A DNA stretch of 64,000 bases from positions 496,001 to 560,000 of the forward strand of contig NZ_JARVTG010000001.1 in assembly GCF_029846635.1 (NCBI RefSeq), given 5' to 3'. The translations under genes were made by a program, and so were the position numbers. Below, in pieces: positions 16,217 to 25,253 of this stretch; the first letter of the stretch is position 1, and the number at the start of each line of letters is the position of its first letter. Source of the stretch: Pokkaliibacter sp. MBI-7. Its GTDB lineage: Bacteria > Pseudomonadota > Gammaproteobacteria > Pseudomonadales > Balneatricaceae. The notes beneath the pieces were generated by a model. That model made no database searches and was not told where the DNA came from. It saw only the letters and a list, made by a program, of their open reading frames with translations.

Positions 16217-18289
16217 TTAGAAGTCCTTACACAGACGCAGGGCATCATAGATGGCAGCATGCGTATTACGCTGTGCCACGCAGTCACCGATGCGATACAG
16301 CAGGTAGCTGCCAGCGGCCTTGCCATCCAGCTGCTTCAGGCTGGGCTGGGGCGCAATGGCAAACAACGCTTCGATATCGATCTGCCCTTTGTTGAGTGAG
16401 TCCTGCTTGAGTGCGTAGTACAGGGTTTCGTCAGGACGTACGCCGTTCTCGACCACCACCTGATCCACCACGCGCTCCTCTTTGGCGCCGGTGTACTCGT
16501 TCTCCAGTACCGCCACCAGCTTGTCACCTTCGCGGTATACCTTCTCCAGCATCAGGTCGCCGGTCATGATCACTTCTTTCGGATACATGCTGCGATAGTA
16601 AGTCGGGAAGGTGGTGCCGCCTATGGCCACGCCGGGCTTGATGTCGTCGGTCACGATTTCCACTTTGGAGCCCTTGTCTGCCAGATAGTCGGCCACTGAC
16701 ATACCGCTGAACTCACAGATGGTGTCGTACACCAGTACGTTCTTGCCCGGCTCTACCTTGCCGGACAGGATATCCCAGCTGCTCACAACCAGACCCTCAT
16801 GGGCCCCCCAGTGCTCGTTCTGCTCAAGGAACGGATGACCGCCGTTGGCCAGAATGACGATATCGGGTTTGCAGTCGAGAATGCTTGCGGCATCAGCAGG
16901 CGTACCCAGACGCAGGTCGATGTTCAGACGTGCCAGCTCCAGCTGGAACCAGCGGGTGATACCGGCAATCTGATCACGCTGCGGCGCTTTGGAGGCCAGA
17001 GTAATCTGCCCGCCCAGCTGCTCCTGCTTCTCGAACAGGGTCACATCATGACCACGCTCAGCCGCCACACGTGCGGCTTCCATACCGGCAGGGCCGCCAC
17101 CAACGATCACCACCTTGCGTTTGGCACCGGTGGTTTTTTCGATGATGTGAGGCACTCCCATGTATTCACGGGAAGTCGCCGCGTTCTGGATACAGAGTAC
17201 GTCGAGGCCCTGATACTGACGGTCGATACAGTAGTTGGCGCCCACGCACTGACGAATCTGGTCTACCTGATTCATCTTGATCTTGGCGATAAAGTGCGGG
17301 TCAGCGATGTGGGCGCGGGTCATACCGACCATGTCCACATAACCGCCTTCCAGAATGCGGGTCGCCTGATTGGGGTCTTTGATGTTCTGCGCGTGCAGCA
17401 CAGGCACATTGACCACTTCCTTGATGCCAGCCGCCAGATGCAGGAAAGGCTCGGGCGGATAGGTCATGTTGGGGATAACGTTGGCCAGGGTGTTGTGCGT
17501 ATCACAACCTGAACCCACCACACCGATAAAGTCGATCATGCCGGTGTCAGCGTAATATTTGGCGATCTGCTTCATGTCGTCATGGGTCAGACCGTCCGGA
17601 TGGAACTCGTCACCACAGATACGCATACCGACGCAGAAATCCGGGCCCACTTCAGCCCGCACTGCTTTCAGCACTTCCATACCGAAGCGCATGCGGTTCT
17701 CGAAGCTGCCGCCCCACTCATCAGTACGTTTGTTAACACGGGGTGACCAGAACTGGTCGATCATGTGCTGGTGTACGGCAGACAGTTCGACGCCGTCCAG
17801 ACCACCCTCTTTGGCACGACGGGCCGCCTGCGCGTAGTTACCAATCACACGCCAGATTTCTTCCGGCTCGATGGTTTTACAGGTGGCACGGTGTACGGGT
17901 TCACGGATACCAGACGGTGACATCAGCGTCGGCCAGTGCTCGCCATCCCAGCGGGAACGACGACCCATGTGGGTAATCTGAATCATGATCTTGGCGCCGT
18001 GCTTGTGCATGGCGTCCGCCAGATTCTGGAAATGAGGAATGATCTTGTCGGTCGACAGGTTGACCGACTTCCACCAGCCCTGCGGGCTGTCGATGGCCAC
18101 CACGGATGAACCACCGCAGATCGCCATACCAATGCCGCCCTTGGCTTTCTCTTCGTAATATTGGACGTAACGCTCGGTGGTCATGCCGCCGTCGGTGGCA
18201 TACACCTCGGCGTGAGCAGTACTCAGCACACGGTTGCGAATTGTCAGTTTGCCGATCTGAATCGGCTGGAACATTGCTTCAAAGGCCAT
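16217..18289 (-). CDS. dgcA: Dimethylglycine demethylase DgcA (TMADH-family flavoprotein)
   Basis: The 690-aa protein combines an old-yellow-enzyme-like FMN barrel (residues 1 to about 340; LSAVHQHMIDQFWSPRVNKR is the active-site stretch), a 4Fe-4S site (CVGANYCIDR followed by VLCIQN near 345-365) and an FAD/NAD-binding domain starting at KVVIVGGGPAGMEAARVA. This is the trimethylamine dehydrogenase architecture shared by DgcA, which demethylates dimethylglycine to sarcosine in glycine betaine breakdown. TAGGAG precedes the ATG. Order and neighbours match the Pseudomonas dgc operon; a dimethylamine or stachydrine demethylase is the alternative. Confidence 0.92.
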   Translation of the reverse strand: MAFEAMFQPIQIGKLTIRNRVLSTAHAEVYATDGGMTTERYVQYYEEKAKGGIGMAICGGSSVVAIDSPQGWWKSVNLSTDKIIPHFQNLADAMHKHGAKIMIQITHMGRRSRWDGEHWPTLMSPSGIREPVHRATCKTIEPEEIWRVIGNYAQAARRAKEGGLDGVELSAVHQHMIDQFWSPRVNKRTDEWGGSFENRMRFGMEVLKAVRAEVGPDFCVGMRICGDEFHPDGLTHDDMKQIAKYYADTGMIDFIGVVGSGCDTHNTLANVIPNMTYPPEPFLHLAAGIKEVVNVPVLHAQNIKDPNQATRILEGGYVDMVGMTRAHIADPHFIAKIKMNQVDQIRQCVGANYCIDRQYQGLDVLCIQNAATSREYMGVPHIIEKTTGAKRKVVIVGGGPAGMEAARVAAERGHDVTLFEKQEQLGGQITLASKAPQRDQIAGITRWFQLELARLNIDLRLGTPADAASILDCKPDIVILANGGHPFLEQNEHWGAHEGLVVSSWDILSGKVEPGKNVLVYDTICEFSGMSVADYLADKGSKVEIVTDDIKPGVAIGGTTFPTYYRSMYPKEVIMTGDLMLEKVYREGDKLVAVLENEYTGAKEERVVDQVVVENGVRPDETLYYALKQDSLNKGQIDIEALFAIAPQPSLKQLDGKAAGSYLLYRIGDCVAQRNTHAAIYDALRLCKDF

Positions 18290-18326
18290 AACGCACTCCT
18301 AAACCCAGACAGTCACCCCAGCCGCT

Positions 18327-18857
18327 TTACAGCGGTTTGACGACGAACAAGCCGTGATCGTGGCCTTCTTCGGCCTCGCTGTAGACCTGCTCAGCCACGG
18401 TGCGAACAGCACTGCCTCTGGCCGCCAGAATCTGGTCAATAGCACCGGCGAACCAGCCAGTGAACATGTAATCAACCTTGCGATTGACCTTGCCGTACAC
18501 ATAGACAAAGGCGGAGTGGTCCAGACGGACGCGGGCAGTGCCGTTATCCAGATCCAGTTCTTCGATCTTGAACAGACCCCAGCCACGCTGAGAAATACGC
18601 TTCATGTAGTGCTCAAATACCGCCGCGCCTTCGATGCCGTGGCACTCGGCCTCTTTTTCACACCAGTGCCAGGCAGACTTGTAACCGGCTTTGTAGAGAA
18701 TCTCTGCATAGCGGTCCGGGCCCAGTTCCTCTTCGATACCGATATGGTTGTTAACAAAGAAGTGACGGGGAACGTACAGCATCGGCAGTGCATCGGTGGT
18801 CCACACGCCGGTTTCGCTGTCTACTTCGATTGGCATCTCGGGGGCATGCTTACTCAT
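18327..18857 (-). CDS. DUF5943-like accessory protein of the dgc operon
   Basis: The 176-aa protein starts at an ATG preceded by GAGGAAAG; an upstream in-frame start at 18896 lacks a site. Features such as RHFFVNNHIGIEEELGPDRY, YKSAWHWCEKEAECHGI and QRGWGLFKIEELDLDNGTA match, from memory, the conserved protein encoded just before dgcA in pseudomonads (the PA5397 position), which carries a 4-vinyl-reductase/V4R-like fold with a C-terminal basic Tyr-rich segment. Its exact role is unknown; the operon position points to demethylation or formaldehyde-linked chemistry. Confidence 0.75.
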   Translation of the reverse strand: MSKHAPEMPIEVDSETGVWTTDALPMLYVPRHFFVNNHIGIEEELGPDRYAEILYKAGYKSAWHWCEKEAECHGIEGAAVFEHYMKRISQRGWGLFKIEELDLDNGTARVRLDHSAFVYVYGKVNRKVDYMFTGWFAGAIDQILAARGSAVRTVAEQVYSEAEEGHDHGLFVVKPL

Positions 18858-19085
18858 CAGTCTTTCCTCAGTCGCGGCAGTCACATCACTTGGCACAGGA
18901 GATGTTGCCTGCCTCTGGCCTGCTTGGCCGGTTAATCACGGTTTCGTTAGCAGAATCAGGCTCTCAGACCTGCTTTCTGGCGTCATCAGTGCTTTTCAGG
19001 CAAAGCCTCCCCAACCCACCACAGCGGGCGACAGGAGGCCGTGCGTTCAGTTAAATCGGTTGAGCGGTAATGCGACGGGTGCGAA

Positions 19086-20063
19086 TTATTCGCCCCACAC
19101 ATCAGCCAGAATACGTACCCAGTTTTCACCCATGATCTTGCGTACCTGACGCTCACTGAAACCGTGCTTGAGCAGGGCTTCGGTCAGGTTGGGGAACTCG
19201 CCCAGGGTACGAATGCCCAGCGGGTTGACGATCTTGCCGAAGTTGGTCAGACGACGGGCATAGCCCTTGTCGTGAGTCAGCCACTCGAAGAAGTCATGGC
19301 CGTGGCCCTGCGTGAAGTCGGTGCCGATACCGATGGCGTCCTCGCCCACAATGTTCATCACGTAGGCAATGGCTTCGACGTAGTCGTCGATAGTGGAGTC
19401 GATCCCTTTGGCCAGGAACGGCGCGAACATGGTAACGCCGACAAAACCGCCGTGATCAGCAATGAACTTCAGCTCTTCATCAGACTTGTTGCGTGGATGA
19501 GCCTTCAGGCCATAAGGCAGGCAGTGGGAGTAGCACACGGGCTTTTTCGATTCGAGGATGACTTCTTCGGAGGTTTTGCTGCCGACGTGCGACAGGTCGC
19601 ACATCACGCCTACGCGGTTCATTTCAGCGACGATCTCGCGACCGAAACCAGACAGACCACCGTCACGCTCATAGCAGCCGGTGCCTACCAGGTTCTGGGT
19701 GTTGTAGCACATCTGCACGATGCCCACGCCCAGCTTCTTGAAGATCTCGACATAGCCGATCTGGTCTTCGAAGGCATGGGCATTCTGGAAGCCATAAATG
19801 ATGCCGGTCTTGCCTTCTTCCTTGGCGCGACGGATGTCACGGGTCGACAGCACCGGGCGCAGCAGATCGCTGTTGGCTTCCATCATCTGGTTGAACTTGA
19901 CGATATTGTCGACGGTAGCCTGAAAACCTTCCCACACCGACACGGTGCAGTTGGCTGCGGTCAGCCCGCCACGACGCATATCTTCAAACAGATCGCGATC
20001 CCACTTGGCGATAACCAAACCGTCGATAACGATGGCATCCTGGTGCAGCTCGGCAGCATTCAT
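19086..20063 (-). CDS. M19 (renal dipeptidase)-family protein of the dgc operon
   Basis: The 325-aa protein follows the membrane-dipeptidase fold: MCDLSHVGSKTSEEVI, PVCYSHCLP, GFVGVTMFAPFLAKG and GIGTDFTQGHG correspond to the family's metal-site segments. However, the usual first metal motif (D-G-H-x-D) reads IDGLVIAKWD, so the HxD pair is missing. This suggests altered metal binding or a different reaction. It is the first gene of the dgc operon, at the PA5396-equivalent position. AGGAGAGG precedes the ATG. Confidence 0.85.
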   Translation of the reverse strand: MNAAELHQDAIVIDGLVIAKWDRDLFEDMRRGGLTAANCTVSVWEGFQATVDNIVKFNQMMEANSDLLRPVLSTRDIRRAKEEGKTGIIYGFQNAHAFEDQIGYVEIFKKLGVGIVQMCYNTQNLVGTGCYERDGGLSGFGREIVAEMNRVGVMCDLSHVGSKTSEEVILESKKPVCYSHCLPYGLKAHPRNKSDEELKFIADHGGFVGVTMFAPFLAKGIDSTIDDYVEAIAYVMNIVGEDAIGIGTDFTQGHGHDFFEWLTHDKGYARRLTNFGKIVNPLGIRTLGEFPNLTEALLKHGFSERQVRKIMGENWVRILADVWGE

Positions 20064-20348
20064 GACTCAAAACCTCTCCTGATCTCGTGTCCGGCACAGG
20101 CAAAGGCGCAGCACCGGTGATTGAGGCCAGTCTATCCCTGTGGTCTGGGGCCGGGCTCATTAAAAACGACATGGAGATGACGCGAATGCGACAAGGCGTC
20201 AATCAGTGTGGCTGTCACAGACAATAGATGACATGTAACTGGTGCCGCTGGCCGCACTCTGAAAGGGAGCAGTTACACAGTTCGTTTGACAGTCCCGGTG
20301 AAAAAAAAGTAGAAATAATCCCCCGTAGTTAATACAGAGAAATCAAAA

Positions 20349-20831
20349 ATGCAAAAATTACTAACTAATCTTTTTCAGAATTATGGCTTTATAGATACGA
20401 CTAATAGCCAGCACAACAGCACCATTCAACTCTTTTCATCTATTTTTAATAGTTCAGCACACAAAAATTTAGAAAAACTTATACTGGACTTTGCTACTTC
20501 AACTCGGAACAAACAAGGAATAACTGGGCGAATTAAGATTGATAATTCAGCCACACAGAGCAAACCCAGCAACAAGATAAAATTTTATCATTCAGATATT
20601 AGCGGAACTCACACCTTCATATTCGAGCTATACCTTATAAAAACTAAAAAAGAAATCCATATACGCCTCCCCTCCAAAGCAGGGAACAACCATATATCCA
20701 AACCAGCATCTACAAACCATACCACCCCAGATAAAAACAAGGAGTTCTATAGAATAAAAGTCTTAGACAAAATGGAAGATATACAGAATATTCTAGATGC
20801 ACATAATCATATAAAAATATTATCACGTTAA
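20349..20831 (+). CDS. AT-rich hypothetical protein
   Basis: A 160-aa ORF with no recognised family, signal peptide or membrane segment; it is rich in Asn, Lys, Ile and Ser. Its base composition (about one third GC) stands out sharply from both flanks, which points to recent acquisition. The region around residues 75-105 alternates charged and beta-type stretches (KIKFYHSDISG, FIFELYLIKTKKEIHIRL). The start has only a weak site (AGAGAAATC). It is unrelated to the DUF3565 gene that follows 17 bp later. Confidence 0.5.
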   Translation: MQKLLTNLFQNYGFIDTTNSQHNSTIQLFSSIFNSSAHKNLEKLILDFATSTRNKQGITGRIKIDNSATQSKPSNKIKFYHSDISGTHTFIFELYLIKTKKEIHIRLPSKAGNNHISKPASTNHTTPDKNKEFYRIKVLDKMEDIQNILDAHNHIKILSR

Positions 20832-20848
20832 ACCTGAGACATTTACCG

Positions 20849-21061
20849 TTGAAAAAACCAATTGTCGGCTACCACAAGGACGAAGAACAGCACTGGGTAG
20901 CACGTCTGGCCTGTGGCCATAATCAGCATGTGCGCCATGATCCCCCCTGGCAAAACCGCCCCTGGGTTATTACCGAGCAGGGTCGTCAGGCCATGCGGGG
21001 GGCTGAACTTGAATGCAGGAAATGCGATGAGGGTGCGCCGAGGGACTGGACTACTGAATGA
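20849..21061 (+). CDS. DUF3565-family small protein
   Basis: The 70-aa protein KKPIVGYHKDEEQHWVARL, then CGHNQHVRHDPPW and ELECRKCDEGAPRDW, matches the DUF3565 family, with Cys/His residues spaced as a small metal site (C-G-H, H-x-x-H, C-x-x-C). The apparent start is TTG with GAGA upstream. The family has no known function and is typical of marine and soil gammaproteobacteria. Confidence 0.8.
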   Translation: MKKPIVGYHKDEEQHWVARLACGHNQHVRHDPPWQNRPWVITEQGRQAMRGAELECRKCDEGAPRDWTTE

Positions 21062-21137
21062 CGACACAGTGCCATGAACCATTCCAGATCATGGCCCACT
21101 CATATCCTGTCAACCGCCCCGCCGTACAGGATTCTCT

Positions 21138-21650
21138 ATGCACCCGCGACTGCGCCTGATCTCCACTGATAACAACAATGCTGCCCAGCCCGTGCAATCT
21201 TCCAGTTTGCTAGCCACGCCGTTACATACTCCCCTGCAACATCTGCGCAATGACCCGGTGATCAAACGCTTTTTTGATCAGGTGCCTGCTCATGTGGCGG
21301 ACTCTTTTGATGAGCACCAGCTGCGCTATATCCGGCTGGCGCTGAACTCCCGCGCCTGGGGTAATCACTCTATCGATATGCGCGGCTCGCTGGCCTTCCC
21401 CTTTCTGCCCAGACAACTCTACTTTGTGCTGCTGATGGGCGTTAACCGCCGCGGCGTCAGCAAAAAGGAAAAGTGGCTGTCAATGCTGTTTACCTCTGCC
21501 TCGGTGCTGGGATTTGGCTGCTTCTGCGTGCTGCTCGGTGGTCTGGTGACCTATCTGGCCAACACCGCGGCGGCTGTTGATCAGCTGCCACCGGAACTGC
21601 TTGATCTGTGGGACTGGCTGGCGATGAAACTGGGCTGGGGCATTCGCTGA
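21138..21650 (+). CDS. Hypothetical protein with C-terminal membrane helix
   Basis: The 170-aa protein has a polar N-terminal half (residues 30-75, DSFDEHQLRYIRLALNSRAW region) and one or two hydrophobic helices at about 110-140 (FTSASVLGFGCFCVLLGGLV). It looks like a conserved small membrane protein of marine gammaproteobacteria, but no function is known. It ends one base before the stop of the convergent LysR gene. Confidence 0.6.
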   Translation: MHPRLRLISTDNNNAAQPVQSSSLLATPLHTPLQHLRNDPVIKRFFDQVPAHVADSFDEHQLRYIRLALNSRAWGNHSIDMRGSLAFPFLPRQLYFVLLMGVNRRGVSKKEKWLSMLFTSASVLGFGCFCVLLGGLVTYLANTAAAVDQLPPELLDLWDWLAMKLGWGIR

Positions 21651-22574
21651 TTACGCCGGTGGGTCATCCCACAGCGGCTGATCGCCACCTAACTGGTCGG
21701 CAAGAAAGTCGATAAAAACCCGCGTTTTCGCAGGCAGATGCCTGCGCTCGGGGAACATCGCATAAGCTGCGTGCAGTGGCAGCGGGTAGTCCGGCAGCAG
21801 CGACACCAGCCTGCCGGCCGCGAGATCCGGCCCGACGATAAAGGTCGGCATCTGGCAAATCCCCAGCCCTGCCACCAGTGCTTCGCGCAGAGCCTCGCTG
21901 TTATTGACCTGAAAATTCCCGCGAGGCTGCACCCGCACCGGGCCGTCGCTACTGTTGAAGGTCCACTCGGCGCCACCGCGAAACAGCGAATAGAACAGGC
22001 AATTATGCTGGCGCAGATCATCCGGCGTGAGTGGTACACCGTACTGCTGCAGATACGCCGGTGAGGCACAGAGCACGCTGCGCACCGGCGCCAGACGCCG
22101 CGCTATCAGCCGCGATTCGGGAATATGGCCAATACGAATCGCCAGATCGAAACCGCCCTCGACCAGATCGACCATGTTGTCGTCCATCACCATCTGCAGC
22201 TGAATACCGGGATAACGCCGCAGAAATGCGCTCACCAGCGGCGCAATATGCAGGCGGCCGAACACCATCGGCGTGCTGACTTTGAGTACCCCCTGCGGCT
22301 GCCCTTGTAGCTGGCTGATGGCATCTTCGCCTTCCTGCGCCAGCGTCAGTGCTCCGCGCACATACTCGAAATACTGCTCGCCCGCTTCGGTCAGGCTCAG
22401 GCTACGGGTCGTACGCTGCAGCAGGCGCGCACCCAGGGTTTCTTCCAGCTGGCTGATCCGCTTGCTGACGGCGGACTTGGTAATGCCCAGCCGCTGCCCT
22501 GCCGCTGAAAAACTGCCGCTTTCCACCACCGCGACAAACACCGGGATGGCGGAGAAGCTGTCCACACTGCTCAT
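21651..22574 (-). CDS. LysR-family regulator (CrgA-like)
   Basis: The 307-aa protein has the LysR N-terminal winged helix (FVAVVESGSFSAAGQRLGIT, KSAVSKRISQLEETLGARLL) and an effector domain typical of the large CrgA/DsdC subgroup (GVLKVSTPMVFGRLHIAPL, GFDLAIRIGHIPES, NNSEALREALVAGLGI). It is divergent from the paired DMT transporter genes with a 158-bp gap and most likely controls them. GGGAGAGGACAGC precedes the ATG. Confidence 0.9.
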   Translation of the reverse strand: MSSVDSFSAIPVFVAVVESGSFSAAGQRLGITKSAVSKRISQLEETLGARLLQRTTRSLSLTEAGEQYFEYVRGALTLAQEGEDAISQLQGQPQGVLKVSTPMVFGRLHIAPLVSAFLRRYPGIQLQMVMDDNMVDLVEGGFDLAIRIGHIPESRLIARRLAPVRSVLCASPAYLQQYGVPLTPDDLRQHNCLFYSLFRGGAEWTFNSSDGPVRVQPRGNFQVNNSEALREALVAGLGICQMPTFIVGPDLAAGRLVSLLPDYPLPLHAAYAMFPERRHLPAKTRVFIDFLADQLGGDQPLWDDPPA

Positions 22575-22732
22575 TGCTGTCCTCTCCCCTGGCCGGCGCC
22601 CAAATAGTCAACTTTTACTCAACAACAGGTTTCTCTGACAGCGGATTATAGCCAGCCCTGTTTCAGCGTACAGTGGCGCCTCTGTTAGTCGCCCCGCCCA
22701 TTTAGCTATCTATTGTCAGGAGAGCAATACCG

Positions 22733-23203
22733 ATGTTTCCCATGCTGAAAGGCTCCACCAATCTGCTGCTGGCGCTGCTGGGCGGCGTATTACTGGCACT
22801 GATGATCAAACTGAATGGCGAGCTGGCACGGTACAGCTCGGCGTTGTTTTCCTCATGGGTGGCACATGGAGTCGGGGCACTGGCAGCCCTGTTGATTGTC
22901 CGCCTGATCTCAACAACATCGGCCCGGCATCACGCCATTTCATCCCCCGGCAAAGCCCCGCGCTGGAGCTATCTGGGTGGCATCCCGGGGGCGTTTACCG
23001 TGCTACTGGCCGGCGTAACCGTCAACAGCCCGCTGGGGCTGGCAGGCTCACTGGCGTTAATGATGGTCGGGCAGGTGATCTTTGGTCTGCTGACTGATCA
23101 GCGGGGATGGTTCGGTGTACCACGTCGCCCGCTGACCCGCCGCGATGGGCTGGTCACTGCCTGCGTACTGGCAGGCAGTGCACTGATTATTTTCAGCCGT
23201 TAA
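22733..23203 (+). CDS. DMT-family half-transporter (DUF606/YdcZ type), first subunit
   Basis: The 156-aa membrane protein has about five helices, starting with LLLALLGGVLLALMIKLNGELARY and containing GGIPGAFTVLLAGVTVN, the pattern of the DUF606 half of the drug/metabolite transporter superfamily. It lies 19 bp ahead of a second protein of the same family, so the pair likely makes a heterodimeric pump or carrier. AGGAG precedes the ATG. The substrate is unknown. Confidence 0.82.
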   Translation: MFPMLKGSTNLLLALLGGVLLALMIKLNGELARYSSALFSSWVAHGVGALAALLIVRLISTTSARHHAISSPGKAPRWSYLGGIPGAFTVLLAGVTVNSPLGLAGSLALMMVGQVIFGLLTDQRGWFGVPRRPLTRRDGLVTACVLAGSALIIFSR

Positions 23204-23222
23204 TCCGTTACGAGAAGCAATC

Positions 23223-23681
23223 ATGATTTCCTTTATCCTGCTGGCTCTGCTCAATGGTCTCTGTATTGGTGCCAGTCGTGCTATCAATGGCCGTCTGGGC
23301 AGCCATATTGGCGCCTTCCCTACCTCCTGGTGGAACCATGCGGTGGGTTTTGCCCTGCTGTCAGCCCTGTTGCTGCTGACACCCGGGTCCACACCTGCTC
23401 TGCTGCAGACATTGCACTCAGCGCCCTTACTCAGCTACGCGGGGGGAGTTATCGGCGTACTGTTTGTGGCACTGAACAGCCATGTGCTGCCCCGCATCGG
23501 CACCACCAGAACCGCCGTTCTGGTGATCAGCGGCCAGATGGTGACTGGCGTGCTGCTCGACTTTCACGGGCAGTGGCACGCTTCCACCCTAGCCCAGCTG
23601 ACAGGCGTGGCCCTGATTGTCGTTGGTATTTATCTGTCGCGCAGACCGGTAAAACCTGCAGCATCACTGGCAACGCGGTAA
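23223..23681 (+). CDS. DMT-family half-transporter (DUF606/YdcZ type), second subunit
   Basis: The 152-aa membrane protein repeats the family layout of its neighbour: LLALLNGLCIGASRAINGRLG, SWWNHAVGFALLSALLL and LNSHVLPRIGTTRTAVLVISGQMVTG. It has the same five-helix half-transporter size and probably pairs with the preceding protein in inverted orientation. It is controlled with it, presumably by the divergent LysR gene. Confidence 0.82.
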   Translation: MISFILLALLNGLCIGASRAINGRLGSHIGAFPTSWWNHAVGFALLSALLLLTPGSTPALLQTLHSAPLLSYAGGVIGVLFVALNSHVLPRIGTTRTAVLVISGQMVTGVLLDFHGQWHASTLAQLTGVALIVVGIYLSRRPVKPAASLATR

Positions 23682-23853
23682 CGCAAGACTGACCAGCCCA
23701 GAGCCTGCCCACAGGGAGTGAGGCAAGAACTGTGGAAGTGAGGGGGCGTGATCTGGTTATCACTTCTGCGGCAGGCTAACATCCGCGCACGGTTATCTAA
23801 AAACAACAAAAGCCATCTATGCTTAACGCTCTATCCTTAAAGGAGTTTCAAGG

Positions 23854-25026
23854 ATGACTTCAGTGCGTTCGCTGGGAGTCCGCTGTCTGGCGCTCCTGGC
23901 ATTGGGCTGTTCGACTGCCCATGCGGAGACTCAGGTGCTGCAGGGCATCCTGGGCAAAACCCCTGTTACCGTCGAGCTGACGCTGGACGATCCCAATGCG
24001 GTATCCGGCCGCTACTTCTATCAGAAATACCACAGTGACATCGCCCTCGATGGCCAGCTGGATGCCAGCGGCACCCTGCGCATGAGCGAAAATCAACAGT
24101 ACGGTGATGAACAGTCGCAACAGCCCTGGACACTGCACCGTAACAACGATGGCAGCTGGAGCGGCACCTGGCAGCGCAAGAATCAAACCCTGCCCATTCG
24201 ACTGACTCCCGCCCGCCAGCCCGCACTGGACGAACAGGAACAGGCCTCGACCTACCTGAACAGCCTCGCCAAAGACTCCCTCTATGATCTGATTCGCCTT
24301 GCCGATCTGGCGTTCACCAAGGGCAAGACCGAGAAGTTTATGGGTTACCAGCTGCAATGGTGGACCGAACCCACCTCCAAAATCAGCCTGTTTACCTGGC
24401 TGAGCGGCCCGCAGGGGGTCGATCTGACGCTAATCAATCAGGTACTGCGTGACAAACAGTGGCAGGAAGTCACCAGCTATTTTGAGTGCATGCTGGGGGG
24501 CAGCCAGACCGGTGGTGGGGATTTCGAACAGACGCTGAAACCGATGTACTTCAATACCTCCGTCATGAGCGTCAGCGTCTTTACCAGTTATTTCTGCGGC
24601 GGCGCCCATCCTGATTTTGGTGATAACCCCATCAATCTGGACGTGCATACCGGTAAGGAGCTGACGCTGGAAGATGTGTTCTGGCTGGGTGACGGCAAAC
24701 CGATTCATTACAACGACCGCACCTACGAGAACTTCGATGAGTTCAGCAAATACCGCAGTGATGTCTTCGCTCCGTGGATCATGAGCTATTTCAGCAAGCT
24801 CTACCCCAAGGACATGGGCGTCAATCAGGCCAAGTCGGAAGATGACTGCGACTATCAGGACAGCGATGTCTGGCAGTTTGTGCCCTGGTACTTCACCGCC
24901 AAAGGGCTCTATATCAGCCCCTACTTTGCTCGTGTTGCCCGCGCCTGCGAGTACCCCGACTGGCCCTATCTGCCCTACAGCGAAGTGAAGAAGCACCCCG
25001 GCGATATCGCCCTGACCCTGCCCTGA
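23854..25026 (+). CDS. Secreted protein with DUF3298-like C-terminal domain
   Basis: The 390-aa protein has a Sec signal peptide (MTSVRSLGVRCLALLALGCS then AHA-E near residue 24). Residues 30-130 form a beta-rich domain with glycan- or ligand-like repeats (LQGILGKTPVTVELTL, SGTWQRKNQTLPIRL). Residues about 240-390 carry YFCGGAHPDFGDNPINLDVH and GKELTLEDVFW, the pattern of DUF3298/RsiV-type extracytoplasmic domains, with conserved Cys residues. It is preceded by AAAGGAG and stands alone. The function is unknown. Confidence 0.72.
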   Translation: MTSVRSLGVRCLALLALGCSTAHAETQVLQGILGKTPVTVELTLDDPNAVSGRYFYQKYHSDIALDGQLDASGTLRMSENQQYGDEQSQQPWTLHRNNDGSWSGTWQRKNQTLPIRLTPARQPALDEQEQASTYLNSLAKDSLYDLIRLADLAFTKGKTEKFMGYQLQWWTEPTSKISLFTWLSGPQGVDLTLINQVLRDKQWQEVTSYFECMLGGSQTGGGDFEQTLKPMYFNTSVMSVSVFTSYFCGGAHPDFGDNPINLDVHTGKELTLEDVFWLGDGKPIHYNDRTYENFDEFSKYRSDVFAPWIMSYFSKLYPKDMGVNQAKSEDDCDYQDSDVWQFVPWYFTAKGLYISPYFARVARACEYPDWPYLPYSEVKKHPGDIALTLP

Positions 25027-25031
25027 TAACG

Positions 25032-25065
25032 AAAAAGCCTGATACGGTCTATCCCGGATCAGGCT
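25032..25065 (-). terminator. Hairpin between convergent genes, best read for the minus strand
   Basis: AGCCTGAT and ATCAGGCT enclose a 14-nt loop. The A-tract sits on the left, so on the minus strand the stem is followed by TTTTTC, giving a terminator for transcripts from rtcB (about 190 bp past its stop). It also lies 10 bp past the stop of the plus-strand secreted-protein gene and could act as a weak terminator there. Confidence 0.6.
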
Positions 25066-25083
25066 CTGCCGTTCCTAACCTGT

Positions 25084-25251
25084 GCCGTATGGCCGACGCC
25101 AGCAGATCAGCCATACCGGGAACTTCTGCTCACGATCTCGCGAGCTAAGGCCAGACAAGGCGAAAAGAACTGAGGAAGCGGAGTTTACTTGTGTAAATGA
25201 GCATTCCGAAGGTGCTTTCAACGCCGTATGGCCGACGCGCAGCAGATCGTG
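25084..25251. repeat. Intergenic repeat with short inverted ends
   Basis: GCCGTATGGCCGACGC occurs twice as a direct repeat (25084-25099 and 25223-25238). The segment 25131-25251 has inverted ends CACGATCT/AGATCGTG and an internal TTTAC-ACAA-GTAAA dyad near 25186-25199 next to GCGGAG. That same architecture, a TTTA dyad beside CTCCGC and a CGCC tract, recurs in the repeats at 28804 and 30197. It looks like a non-coding, miniature-element-like intergenic repeat. Confidence 0.5.
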
Positions 25252-25253
25252 TT

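Noticed and set aside
19164..20120. 318-aa antisense ORF opposite the M19 gene
   Set aside because: Shadow of a recognised coding frame with no start site or family match.
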